Assembly (NCBI GenBank): GCA_009823505.1
Contig: VZQC01005680.1
Span: forward strand, 7,576,071 to 7,640,070
DNA from: Rhizomys pruinosus
Taxonomy: Eukaryota; Chordata; Mammalia; Rodentia; Spalacidae
Reading direction: 5' to 3'
Length of the DNA stretch: 64,000 nucleotides
Part shown: positions 47,980-59,215 of the stretch, piece after piece
Layout: every line of letters begins with the position of its first letter
Position numbering within the stretch: the first letter of the stretch is position 1
Translations under genes and position numbers: made by a program
Notes under the pieces: model-generated
Database searches by the model: none
The model's input: the letters and a program-made list of their open reading frames with translations, nothing else
Told to the model about the DNA's origin: nothing

Positions 47980-48680
47980 TGAAAGGCTTTTTCCAACGCA
48001 AAACAGGCCAGATCAAACCAGATTAACAAAGTATAAAAGGAGGCTTATAGGGCTGGAGAGATGGCCTAGCGGTTAAGAGCGCCGACCGCTCTTACAGAGG
48101 ACCCGGGTTCGATCCCCAGCACTCACATGGCGGCCGAGAACCGTCTGAAACTCCAATTCCAGGAGAACTCCAGTTCCAGGGAAATCCAACACCCTCTTCT
48201 GACCTCCGAGCATTGCACGACATGGGTGCACACACCTGCATGCAGACAGTACATTCATACACATACCGAAATAAATAAAAATAAAATTAAAAAAAAAAAG
48301 AAAATTTTTTTAAAAAAAAAAAGGAGGCTTATTAGGACGCTCCCGGGTGGGTCCGCTGGTCTCAGAGAGGGAGGCCAGGGCTTGGGCTGGGGCTGAGGGT
48401 TTTTATAAGTTCTGGGGAGAGGAAGATGAGGTAATGGTGGTGAGACAAAGCATGTACTTGTAAGGGCAAAACTGGTGCAGTGGGATGGGACAAAGTGGGT
48501 CTTTAGTGTTCATCATGAAGCTGGAATATAACCATATATGGTCTTAGGCTGTGCTCTTATTGTGGCTGGTGACATCAGGAAGGGAAGTTGCATCAGCTGC
48601 CTGAAATGAAGTAGGCTTTTGGCTGGAAAAGAACGGTAGTAGGCCGTCTTTAGATCTCCAAGCCCAGGCCCCGCCTAACA
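47980..48680 (-). mobile_element. Solo LTR (ERVL/MaLR-like), split by a B2
   Basis: Bounded on + by TG..CA ends (tgaaaggc at 47980, cctaaca ending 48680) and a 5-bp target duplication atatg at 47975-47979 and 48681-48685. On the minus strand it starts TGTTAGGCGGGGCC, has a TATA-like acttataaaaaccctc and an AATAAG-type signal before the U5 end. Removing the inserted B2 and one target copy leaves about 417 bp. The 5-bp duplication fits ERVL/MaLR-class elements. No internal retroviral genes are present. Confidence 0.75.
48049..48318 (+). repeat. B2 SINE inserted in the LTR
   Basis: Intact B2 (agggctggagagatggccta through ggttcgatccccagcactca) with A-rich tail, flanked by the 14-bp duplication aaaaggaggcttat at 48035-48048 and 48319-48332. 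Proves the LTR is older. Confidence 0.95.
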
Positions 48681-48685
48681 ATATG

Positions 48686-49107
48686 GACTAGAGACATATG
48701 AACAGCCTGAATTTAGCAATGAGATCTACATCCTTTGCTGCTTACCCAGCACTCTAGTAAGCCATTTTATGAAAACGACTAAAAGTCTGTCATGACGTGC
48801 GCAATTCTTCTAACGGTCCTGTGTGACAGGAATGGAATATTTGTGTTCTCTCCATCATTCCTGAGAAGGTAAATCTAAATAATGTGGCTTTACAGAAATC
48901 TTTTCTTCAGAAACTTGCAGTGTGCATTAATCATTCACCATTAAAAGAAAGAAAAACTGACTTAAGTCATCTAAAAATGTATTAACTTTACTGTCAGGGT
49001 GAGTCAAATAATATTAAAAGCAGTCATTCCTGCTCTCAAAAAAAAAAAAAAATAAAATAAAATAAAAGAAAGAATTAATTAACCATGGTGTGAAATTACT
49101 CTTTCAG
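48686..49107. other. Intronic DNA before terminal exon
   Basis: Nothing recognised except an A-rich run at 49039-49070 and the ctctttcag acceptor. Confidence 0.65.
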
Positions 49108-49179
49108 CTACCTGGCCGGGCAATCAGTTTTGACAGTCAAGGATCCTGTTCCTCTCCTAAGCCTCCGCCCACACCGTAA
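49108..49179 (+). CDS. Syt10: Synaptotagmin-10, terminal coding exon and stop
   Basis: This coding part of the last exon has 23 codons and TAA at 49177-49179. The peptide LPGRAISFDSQGSC followed by a Pro/Ser-rich end (SSPKPPPTP) is the short C-terminal tail after C2B and is the clearest discriminator for Syt10 within its subgroup. The acceptor is actctttcag. The tail ends in proline-rich sequence and has no PDZ-ligand hydrophobic end. Together with the four upstream exons it makes an uninterrupted 353-residue C-terminal part of the protein. Confidence 0.94.
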   Translation, partial: LPGRAISFDSQGSCSSPKPPPTP

Positions 49180-49957
49180 TGCCTCGATTCAAGACCCTGT
49201 CATTAAAAGGACCTAGAATCATGTGCTCACTGGATCAGAGAAAACCTTTGATTTCTTCCTTTAAAATATATCTACTATATGTAATCAGTGTACATTTTTC
49301 TTTTATCTTTTGTTCTTTTTTTTTTTTAACTTCGAGCATATTAATACATTATACTCTCCTGCTTATAGGCCGTAGTCACATAAGGGGTTTCATCCTTCAT
49401 ACCATCGGCCTACTACCAGATTAGCAGAGTGTTTTAATATACTGTAATAGTTTCCACAAGTAAAGAAAAAATTTTCAAAAAGAATCCATATGTATGTAAA
49501 ACTAAATATAGTTTATGCTTATATTGTGTATGTAAGCACATCACATACGTATGGTTTTCATGCTGTTACAGCTGTGCGCACCGTACTATGTAAACTTTAA
49601 TGGCTATTATAAAACTGACTACACAGCATCAAATCCTTCTACATTCTAATTGATGTTACTTGTCTAGTAATAGTTTTTTCTCTCATGGTGGGTATTTTCT
49701 TTCTTGCTGAGGTTTGTCTCTCAAGCTTCTTCTTTAAGACATGCCCCTAAGCTGTAAATGTAAAAAATCATTTTGAATATAAATTTACAAAGTGAGACTT
49801 AGTAGCTAGCAAAGGGAGGGAGGGAGGTTTGAGCCATTTGGGGCTTCCACTGTATAATTTCCTGCTGTCACCTTAGCTCAGACATCTCTTGAACTGCTTA
49901 GCTGATAGTTTTCAAAATTCTAATAATCTTCATCTCCAGTGTAGCATTGGTATTTCT

Positions 49958-50197
49958 TTTTTTTTTTTTTTTTTTTTTGTATGTGTATGAGTATACTGTC
50001 TGCATGTAGGTCTGTGCACCCGTGTCGTGCAATGCCGCGGAGTTCAGAAGAGGGTCTCGGATTCCCCTGGAACTGGAGTTCTCCTGGAATTGGAGTTGCA
50101 GACGGTTCTTAGCCGCCATGTGGGTGCTGGGGATCGAACCTGGGTCCTCTGCAAGAGCAGTCGGTGCTCTTAACCGCTAGCCTATCTCTCCAGCCCC
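49958..50197 (-). repeat. Young B2 SINE in putative 3' UTR
   Basis: Reverse B2 with a 20-base T-run, flanked by a perfect 16-bp duplication tagcattggtatttct (49942-49957 and 50198-50213). If the 3' UTR extends past it, the transcript carries an antisense B2. Confidence 0.95.
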
Positions 50198-50213
50198 TAG
50201 CATTGGTATTTCT

Positions 50214-52542
50214 AAGTGAATAGAATCAGGAGTTCATGTTTCAAGTGTTTGTAAAGTCTTCAGGTACCTTGGGATGTGTTTGTTTTGTGACCTGAAGCTA
50301 CCAGTCATCACACTTAATAGACACCAAAGGTCCAGCAGAGTGGTCTGTGTTCCTTGCCCTTTCGACCCTCAGAGATAGCAACTCCACCCTCCCAGAAGCT
50401 CATCACCAGAGCTGTGTATTTTCTTAAAGAAAGCATGACTTATTTTTCAGCAAAATATAGAAGCATACTATAAATAATACAATGTTCACATTTAATAAAA
50501 TTTAATAAATCTTAAAAGACCAGACATCCAGTCCTTTCATGAAAGGCATGTATTTACCTTTACAAGGGTTAAGGATCAGGCCATTTGAGGTAAAAACTAT
50601 GCAAAAGTTTTTTGTCTTTTTTTACAAGAGAGAACTTTCTTTGAAATCAGGTCAGCTGTTTATTGCCTCACTTTGAGGCCTTGTTGGAAGGTATTGGTGT
50701 TGAATTACCCTAACCTTCCCTTTGAAATGTGCATATTTAAAGTCAGTATCAGAATAAAAGCTTTTAAAAAGCAAGACAGTTTATATTTGGAATTTAAAAA
50801 TTCATTAGGATGAGAAAATTTTATCAATAATTATGAGATTTTTATACTTGTGAAATCCCTTATTTCAAATATTTTAAAATGAAATGTAAAAGCCTTGAAA
50901 TTCTGTTTGTTGATAACTCTCATTATGATGCAGTTAACATCAAGTAGGATGTAAACATTTCTCGCATTAATATTTTAAAGGGAGACATAGTTGTGTAAAA
51001 TTTTCAAAAATTCTTGTGCCATACTAATGAGAGCAAGTACCTAACATTTTCTCATTGGAATCAAGACAAAATTGTGAAAACACTTGGCTGCTTCATCAAC
51101 TCAAAGGAACCACAGACATAATGAATGATTCAAGAAGACAAGTAACTTAGTTTTACCAGGAAATGCAGATTGCTAAATGAGAAGAAAAACCTTACACTCA
51201 GCATATTGACATTTGGGGAGATATTTTATTATTGGACATAACAACAGCCTGAGGGAAACTAGCAACAACACTTCTGAAGTCAGGATAGTACACATTTTCA
51301 CCACCACCCCCAAAAAAGATAGTTTACTGATTTACACATCCTTACAAACTTGGCCTCTTGACTTTCTGAAGAGAAAAATGTTAATGCTTCTAATGAAAAG
51401 CTATTAACTGGCAGTTCATCAGGTTAATTTAAATATGAGGCCAGGAGATTAAAATCACATTTTTGAAAAAGGTTTTAAACCTCAAAATTACATTAGAATC
51501 AAATGATAATGTCAGAGCAATCTTTAATCCCGTGAAGCAGATTCAAGACAAGAAATTCACAACTGTTCTTTGAGTGAATATATGAGTTGAAATTACTCTC
51601 AGAGTGATGATGAAACAAAGTCATCAAAACATTTCATAATAAGAAAATGCAATCCTACTAGATCTGCTGCATCCTCTTATTCTCCACATCTAAACACATG
51701 AACTTCTCTCTGTGTGAAACATTTTTAGTTGTAGTATTGGAAATAACGTTTGATGTTACTAAAATCCTTGGTGAACTTGTGGATGCTGTGTACGAATGCA
51801 GTACCAACACAGTGTGAGGTTGCAGTTTACATTAATAATAAATTCCTAATTTCAGGGACTTTTCAGGGACTTAGCACTACAGGACTAGGAAAAAGGATTC
51901 AGTGTTTCTTCTTGAGCCTGACAACATTGAAACTCCTCTCAGTATTTTCGGGCTGTATTGTTTTTCATTTGACTCATCCTCGGCCAGTCAGGACAGGGTA
52001 AACTGAGCCCATGGAGCATCAGTTGTGTGGTGTGCACAGTCTTCATCAGACAGCTGACTTTTTCTCACTGGTTTCCTACTTTGATCTTAGTCAACTGGTC
52101 TAGAACTGACCTCTGGCTTCCTAATACACTTTGTTAACAGTTATTATTCTCTTTCTCAGGCCAGCCTGTGTTGCTGGTACTTTATTTTCATGTAAAATTC
52201 ACCCATATTAATACATACTCAGTTCAGTAATTAATATACTAATGCCAGGGAACAGTGGCAGGAATTGTAGCCAAGCATGAACTTTCATGAAGCTTTGAGT
52301 GTATACACATGCTCATTACTGCAGAGAGATCCCAAAGATCTGCACTGACTCAGGGTTCATATTAAAGCAAATGCATTTGAACTAATCAGTTGTGCTATTG
52401 AATTGATATTTACAGCTGTACTTATTCTCCTGTAGTGTTCATTATTTTTTAAATGTTCAGTTTCAATAGAGAACTATCAACACATTGAAGCTTTCATTTA
52501 ATAACTACTTCAGAAGTGAAAAAGTCAAAATTCCATCCCTAA
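50214..52542. other. Repeat-poor part of putative 3' UTR
   Basis: AT-rich DNA without recognised repeats. AATAAA at 50494-50499 is a possible early poly(A) signal. Confidence 0.5.
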
Positions 52543-52690
52543 ACCGGGCATGGTCACGCACATCTTTAATCCCAGCACTTGGGATGTAGAGGCAGGCAGA
52601 TCTCTGTGAGTTCAAGGCCAGCCTGGTCTATATAGTGAGCTCCAGGCCAGCTGGGACTAAAGGGAGACCCTGCCTTGAAAAAGATTTAAA
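52543..52690 (+). repeat. B1 SINE
   Basis: aaccgggcatggtcacgcac to ctgccttgaaaaag. Diverged copy with an A-tail. Confidence 0.92.
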
Positions 52691-53798
52691 AAAAAATCCC
52701 ATCCTTGTGTCAACTTTTCTACCCATAAAGCAAAACATAATTTATTCCAAAATGAGTTTTCTAAACCCCTAGGGATTATTATAATAAAGGAACACAAAAT
52801 GTTGCTACTTAACACAAACTGATTTCTTCATACCTCTTTGAAAGATTACTTGATATTTTATGAGTATGTATTTTCATGGAATGGAATTGGTCTGATTTTT
52901 TTTCTGTCATAATAGTTGTGATATTACCAGGTAATATAATTGCCTAATAAATAGGGTTACTGGGTTGGGTGAGACTTGAAAATACTACTCAGCCTCTACC
53001 AAAGCGAAAGAAAACAAGACCTATTTCTTTCATAGAAGCTACTACAGCTGTTCTGAAACATGCTGAGTGGTCTCAACTTTTGTAATCTTTAGGCTAAACA
53101 TGTACTGATGTCAATAAATAATGATTCAGTTTAAAAGTAAGACAGTTTAAAGATTCTATATAATTAATGAAAAGGTGTTAAAACATAAGAAAAATATTGA
53201 GATGCAAAAGCAAAAATTCCTTTGTATTTTAACTTTTAATGGACAGTAAGTTCTCTATCATTGTCCCCAAGCTCCATGAAGTAGCACTTAATCAATCGTT
53301 CTCAGTGACAAGGCTTAGGATGACTCATCTGAGCCTGCTATAAGGATCTATTATTTAAGAGGAAAGACTATTTCCAAAATGCAATCCCTTTGGTATTCTT
53401 TTAGGTAAGAATTTTGTTTCATTAAAAGACTTGGATACTTATTAAAAATTCTGTTAGTTATGGTAAATGGTAATTTGATAAAGGATGTATTGGTAACTAC
53501 TTTATCATCTGCCATTAACAGTTAACCAAAAAGATATGTATTTGAACAGTGGCATTGAATATTTAATTCAAGTATATTCTCATCACAGCTAAGGAATCAT
53601 TTTCCTATCATTATGTTCATCATGTAAATAAGAAACCAGGGTTTTACTTGGGAGGATGGCAATGCTATTCTACGGTGTTAAGGAAAGCACTCAATTAAGG
53701 TCTAAGGTTTGACTTCATGATTTACTGATTGCAAACATTTCTAATACTAGAAATAGTGACTGAAACAGGTAAAAGATGCTTAAAGAAAAAAATAGGGT

Positions 53799-53836
53799 TT
53801 ATTATTTATTTATTTATTTACTTATTTATTTATTCT
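53799..53836 (+). repeat. (ATTT)n tract, AU-rich-element-like
   Basis: Overlapping ATTTA units interrupted once by ctta. In an mRNA this would read as repeated AUUUA and UUAUUUAUU motifs. Confidence 0.85.
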
Positions 53837-55244
53837 TGAATGGCTGACATGATTAAATATACCCCACCCAGGAGGAGCTAATTATATTAATTATATTAAT
53901 CCTACTTTTACCTATATTGTGGCATTAGAAATGATTGTCTCTTGATAGATATATTTATATGGAAAGTTTGATTCTCAAATCTACAGTAATTTCTCACCTA
54001 GACCATGAGACCCCTTTCTTTCCAAGGAGTGAAACTGTCTCTGACTTACCACAGAGAGTGAAAATAAGCCACTTCCTTCTGAAATTCACTTGAGTCTCAT
54101 CCACTATGCACAGGACCCCCTATTTATTGTATAAAGAGATTGAGCTTCAATGATTGAATTTTATAGCTTTTGTATTTCCTGAAAATAATTTCTCGAATAC
54201 CAATGGTTCAGAATAAGTTAAAGCATGAGGTGGTTGCACTACTGAGCCTGTCAGGCCTGTTTTCTATGAGCCTCATCTGTAAGGATTATGTTTGCTATAA
54301 TTTGTTGCAAAATCTGTACACCCTGAAACAGCTGTCATCCCTAAGATTATGTAAAACTACCAAATTAACATTCTGTATACAAAGTTATGCAGGTCATTGC
54401 ATAGGTTTCATTACAATTTGTCCTTGTAAAATCCTTGAAGCTTTGCATTTAAGAATTGGAATAGTATCAGTGAAAAGCTTCGTTATTTCTATCACCACAT
54501 AAATATGAAACAGGTAGAACTCTAGGGTATAACATATTTGCATTATAGCTTGTGTCTTAAAGAGGACAAAACCCTGTACAGTCTATATTAGCTGTTGCTA
54601 ACCCTTCCAACAGAGACATGGTTAGCTTCATGTTTGAATGGGGAGAAACTATGCTATGAAGGAAGCTGTCATTTCAGAAATAAGGATAATGAAATCAAAG
54701 TAGAGAGGAACTGCCTCGCATTGTAAACCCATGTTTCCTCTCACTCCCTCACAAGTACATGTTACTGTTTATTCTATTCTGGTAGGAATTGCTAAAATTC
54801 TTCATTTCACACATAACCTCAGGCCATTTGAATTCATCCTGGTTTATACTGCCCTTCAGTCAATTGTTCTTGTGGTAAACAGATTTGTTGAAACTTGTGA
54901 TTTACTACTTAGCCACTGTTTAAATCCATGTCTTATAGAACAGAAACTGAAATCTTTTAAAATTTGTTTTTCTTGCTTTTGTATCTGGTGACCAGCAATT
55001 TGTAAAACTTGACATCATATGACTGTATAACTCAGAGTGCCCGCCTCTAACAAATGCTACACGTTGCAGTATTTTTACAATCTCTTGTTTAGTATGTATG
55101 AATATATTTGTCATGTTTGGATGAATCATGTAACAATGAAACCTCAAGCTATTATGCAGTATTGTTAATGATTACTTTTGTAAAAGAAAATAGAAAAGAA
55201 CTTGAAATATCATTTTACTGTTTCCCGTGGATTTAAAAAAAAAA

Positions 55245-55250
55245 AATAAA
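55245..55250 (+). promoter_or_regulatory. Syt10: Candidate poly(A) signal of Syt10
   Basis: A canonical AATAAA directly follows an A-run and is followed 10-25 bases later by a T/GT-rich element. It is the best-placed strong signal downstream of the stop after a long repeat-poor stretch. The A-run before it means a chance origin of the hexamer cannot be excluded. Confidence 0.4.
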
Positions 55251-55269
55251 GTGATTATAGATTATTTTG

Positions 55270-56303
55270 TCTGTCACTATAAAAGAAAAATCCCTTTTCC
55301 AGATTTAAATTTGGAGCCTCACATGAAGTTTTTCTTTAATATATGTTACTATTTTCATTCATTAATAATGTAATCATTCACTCATTAGGAATTCAATAAC
55401 TCAAGAACTAAACACAGTTTCCAGCCCTCCATTGACACACATCATAGTAGAGACAGAAAAGCATAAAACTTTTCTACCCCATCACAAGGGTTACAGCTGA
55501 TGTCCCTATAACAAAGCTCAAGTCAATACAGGATGAGCATCACCATAATGAGTGTACTTAACAGTTTGCCTGGATGGAAGGTAGCTTGCTCATATAGCAC
55601 TCACTTAGAAAGCTTGAGACTAAGTCCCAAGCCCTTACAGCAAAGAAGAGAAATGTCTTACCTGATGTGAGTCCTTAGACATGGAAACCCGGAGACGCAG
55701 GAAAGGTATTTTTGTGGTTAGTTTTAATAAAGGATGGGCAACTACAGAGATGTAATTTGGACAAGAAAGATGACCTGATGGTGAATCAACATATGTGAGT
55801 GGACAGGAAAAGATGTGACATAATGGTAAAGCAACAAATGTCAACAGAGACAAAAATGAAAAATCTGGACAAGAAACCACAAACATGACAGTCACATTTC
55901 TCTTTTTGTCACTTCAGTCATGGGAATTTTCTAATATACTTTTCTTGAAATTAAAAAATCCATCCCATGCTAAACAAGCATCAATTCTGGTAACAAAAAT
56001 TAATTGCTATTAATATATTTAATGAGTCTAACATATTAATTGAGAGCAAGTGTATGGATCTTGATTTGCTCATTCTTGTGAGTAGCATCATGTATTTTAT
56101 AAATTTCTACATATATGTGAATAAAATGTTTAAGTAGGAAATTATACAACAAACAGGAGTTCAAGCCCAACTGTGAAAGGACCAATAGATCAGAAATGTA
56201 TTGAGAACACAGACATGAAGGCTACCAAATACCTCCCTCACACTGTAGGAAGCACAGAGCCAGCCATGATCACTTACTAAACACAGCCATAAGCAGAAGG
56301 ACT
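55270..56303. other. Downstream intergenic DNA
   Basis: No repeat family or gene recognised. Confidence 0.55.
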
Positions 56304-56502
56304 TTTTTTTTTTTTTTGGTCTTTTCGAGACAGGGTCTCCCTGTAGCCCCAGCTGTCCTGGAACTCACTCTGTAGACCAGGCTGGCCTTGAACTCACAAA
56401 GATCCGCCTGCCTGTGCCTCCCAAGTGCTAGGATTAAAGGCATGCACCACCACGCCTGGGATAGCGCAGCCGTTAAAGGCTGAGGCTAAGAACCGCAAAA
56501 AA
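56304..56502 (-). repeat. B1 SINE joined to a tRNA-like segment
   Basis: Reverse B1 (56304-56460) continues into about 40 bp, ggatagcgcagccgttaaag and gctgaggctaagaacc, ending in cgcaaaaaa. A 10-bp duplication cagaaggact flanks the whole unit (56294-56303 and 56503-56512). The extra segment has an A-box-like tRNA sequence in + orientation. Confidence 0.8.
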
Positions 56503-56999
56503 CAGAAGGACTATCTTAACCAGAATCTGTGGCTGAAAGCTAGAGTTAAGACTCAAAGTTCAGGTTATTTAATTAGATATGTCACCTAAAACATATGGAA
56601 CACATGCTACTACCAAGCACGGCTGCATTCCTTATCCCTACTCTACACAAAACCTCTGATACTATATCATTACCACTTGACAAAGTGGAGAAAAGGTGAG
56701 TGTATGTGCAGTTGATAATGGCAGAGAACAACTTGAACCTCATTTAAAGCCTGAGTTTTTATTCTGTACAAGACATGAGGAATGGAAGTAAATACTTCAA
56801 AATATTTTCTCAGACACTATTATTAAGTCCTAAAACATTTCGTAGCCTTCACATAACAAGCATGGTGATTTTAGTTGAGAGGTTAAATGAAAATGAAAAT
56901 GACCCAATGTCATATGGTTGGGTCTAGCTTTTTTGTTGTTTTGTTTTGTTTGTTTTGCTCTGTTTATTTTGTTTGGTTTGGTTTTAAAAGAGGCTGTTT

Positions 57000-57300
57000 T
57001 CTTTTTTCCTTTCATTTTTTATTGAAGTTTTGTGTATTTCATACACATTTCTTAATCAAATTTAGACCTAATTCCCCTTCCTTGCCTCCTCCCCATCAGA
57101 GCTTATGAATTCTGCCATACATGTCTTTCTTTTTCTTTTGTTTTCTTTTTTTTTTGGGGGGGGGGATTCACATTTTTCCCCTTTAATTTTATATTACTCT
57201 AAAGTATACATTCATACCCTCCCCCCATATACCACAATTCCAAAGTCTGAAAATAAGTAGTAGGTTAATTCTAGAACCAGTCTAGGGATTCAAAATATAA
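57000..57300 (-). mobile_element. L1 3' end
   Basis: tttttattgaagttttgtgt, cttgcctcctccccatcaga and gaattctgccatacatgtct, then a T/G-run and further 3'-UTR-like sequence. Same tail type as 18415 and the two unclassified elements. Confidence 0.65.
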
Positions 57301-57307
57301 AACCACA

Positions 57308-57329
57308 GCTGAGTGCTAGAGAGATGGCT

Positions 57330-57364
<35 letters not shown>

Positions 57365-57405
57365 TATATAGTATATATATATTATATAATATATATAGTA
57401 TATAT
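57308..57405 (+). repeat. B2 head only, poly(A) and (TA)n
   Basis: gctagagagatggctc is the first part of a B2, followed directly by about 37 A's and an AT-repeat. The B2 body is absent. Confidence 0.75.
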
Positions 57406-57409
57406 CAGT

Positions 57410-58268
57410 TTGCCTTACTACTAGATATTTGGTGCTAGCATCCACAGATGAGGGATACCATTTGTCATTTGTTTTTCTGGGACTGTGTTACTTCACTTAG
57501 CATAATGGCTTTGAGTTCCATCCATTTACCTGTAAAGTTCATAATGTCATCTGTCTTTACTGCTGCATAGAACTCCATTGTGTAGATGTACCACATTTTC
57601 TCTATCCACTCATCTGTTTAGAGGCATTTGGGTTGGTTCTATCTCTTTGCTATCATGAAGAGAGCTGAAATAAACATAGATGTGCATGTATCTTTGTGGT
57701 AGGATGAGTCATGTGGTTATATGCCCAGAGTGGTAAGACTGGGCCAGGTGGTAGGCTCACTTTGAGTCTTTTAAGGGTTCTCCACACTGCTTTCCACAGT
57801 GGCTGTGCAAGTTTACATTCCCACCAGCAGTGGATAAGTGTTTCCCTTTCCCCACAACCTCTCCAGCATTTGGTATCTTTTGTTTTCCTGATCTTAACCT
57901 GTCTTATCAGAGTGAGAGGATATCTTAAAGTGCTTTTAATTTGCATTTCCCTAATTATTAATGATATTGAATACTTTTTAAGATGTTTCTCAGCCATTTT
58001 TATTTCCTCACTTGTGAAGTCTCTGTTCAGCTTGAGTGAGTCATTTGTTTCCTTACATCTTTGTTTTTTGAGTAATTTACATATTCTGGATGTTAATGCT
58101 CTGTCAGATGTATCACTGGTAAAGGTTTCCTCCCACGCTGTGGGTTTTCTCTTCACTTCATTGATTGTTTCTTTTGATGTAAAGAAGCTTTTGAGTTTAA
58201 TGAGATCCCACTTGTCAATTGTGGGTCTAGCTTTTAAACCTTTGAGTTTAAGTTTTGCTGTTAAGAAT
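57410..58268 (-). pseudogene. L1 ORF2 C-terminal fragment
   Basis: The minus-strand frame encodes motifs of the L1 ORF2 C-terminus: KDTKCWRGCGERETLIHCWWEC (Cys-rich zinc-knuckle-like segment, here with CWRGCGERE and HCWWEC), QPLWKAVWR, and upstream RICKLLKKQ and HLKKYSISLIIREMQIK. The open frame at 57653-58417 joins this fragment to an adjacent B2, so its N-terminal residues are not L1. No reverse transcriptase core remains. A dead 5'-truncated copy. Confidence 0.92.
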
Positions 58269-58282
58269 TTTAAGTGTACATA

Positions 58283-58429
58283 TCTGTGGAAGACAGAAGA
58301 CAGCATCAGATCCTCTGGGACTGAAGTTATAGATGGGTTTTTAGTCACCACGTGGGTGCTGGGAGTCAAACCCAGGTCCTCTGCAGGAGCACCCATTGCT
58401 TTTAGATCCTGAGCCATCTCTCCAGCCCC
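58283..58429 (-). repeat. B2 SINE, truncated
   Basis: gaagacagcatcagatcctc, ggtgctgggagtcaaaccca and gccatctctccagcccc. Confidence 0.88.
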
Positions 58430-58611
58430 TTGTATTTATCAGAAACTACTAAGGAAAATATCTGGTCTAGAGTCGTGAAGAATTAAAATTCTTATGATTC
58501 TATTTTTAATTTGTAAATTTTTATTAAAAATAGCATTTCTTTATGGCTCAGAGGTAGAGTATTTCCATAACATGTTCAAAAGCCTGATTTTAACAACAAA
58601 CATTGAAAAAA

Positions 58612-58614
58612 AGA

Positions 58615-58671
<57 letters not shown>
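58612..58671. repeat. (GA)n microsatellite
   Basis: About 27 GA units, preceded by aaaaagagaggga. Confidence 0.96.
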
Positions 58672-58673
<2 letters not shown>

Positions 58674-58840
58674 TTTTACCAGCTTACTCAGATGGGTACA
58701 AAATCTCACTCACATTAATAAAAATGACACACACACTACAGAGAGGTTAATTTATTTATAGTTTAGACAACATTAAGGAGAGAGAAATTCTCAACCTGTG
58801 TCTTACCTTCTGCACAGTAGTGTTATAACTTTTAAGAAAA

Positions 58841-59215
58841 TGTAAGGTTGTAGCCCACCTAAGTCAGGGATTCCAGGAGGCCAACTGAGGCAGAAGTTCT
58901 GAAAAGTAATTATCCTGGACTACATTCTTACAACCCAAGAAATTTTGCCACAGCAACTTGCAATCAGACTTCACTGGAGACCAGAACCAGGCCTCAGTCT
59001 CTGTGGAGATGCTTCTACTGATACCAGCCTCAGACCCAGCTGCACCCATTCCCCAATCTCCTTGCCCCCACTTCCTTGTAAACTCACTTCCTTATGTGCC
59101 TGGGTATAAAACTGCCATGGGGGGGGAGGGGTCATTCTAATGCTGGGCATCCTAATCCCAATGCAGGCAGGCCAGCCACCATGCCTGAAATAAGCCCAAC
59201 TTCCATTTCATTGGA
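58841..59215 (+). repeat. Possible old LTR
   Basis: Begins tgtaaggttgtagcccacc, has a TATA-like gggtataaaactgccatgg and an aataagcccaacttcc near the 3' end, and terminates about ctctctgca. No clear target duplication was found, so this is tentative. Confidence 0.35.

Larger units (their letters stand above)
49180..55268 (+). other. Syt10: Putative Syt10 3' untranslated region
   Basis: From the TAA to just past an AATAAA at 55245-55250, the DNA is AT-rich and mostly free of repeats, apart from one young antisense B2 (49958-50197), one B1 (52543-52690) and an ATTTA-type tract (53799-53836). A downstream T/GT-rich stretch (ttattttgtctgtc) follows the signal, as expected for a cleavage site. An earlier AATAAA at 50494-50499 could serve a shorter isoform. 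Extent is inference from signal and repeat density. I cannot confirm transcription from sequence alone. Confidence 0.45.

Noticed and set aside
57653..58417. 254-codon minus-strand open frame
   Set aside because: Chance fusion of an L1 ORF2 C-terminal fragment with a B2; not a host gene.
58841..59215. Complete provirus at a possible LTR
   Set aside because: No primer-binding site, gag/pol-like frame or second LTR was visible, and target duplication is unclear.
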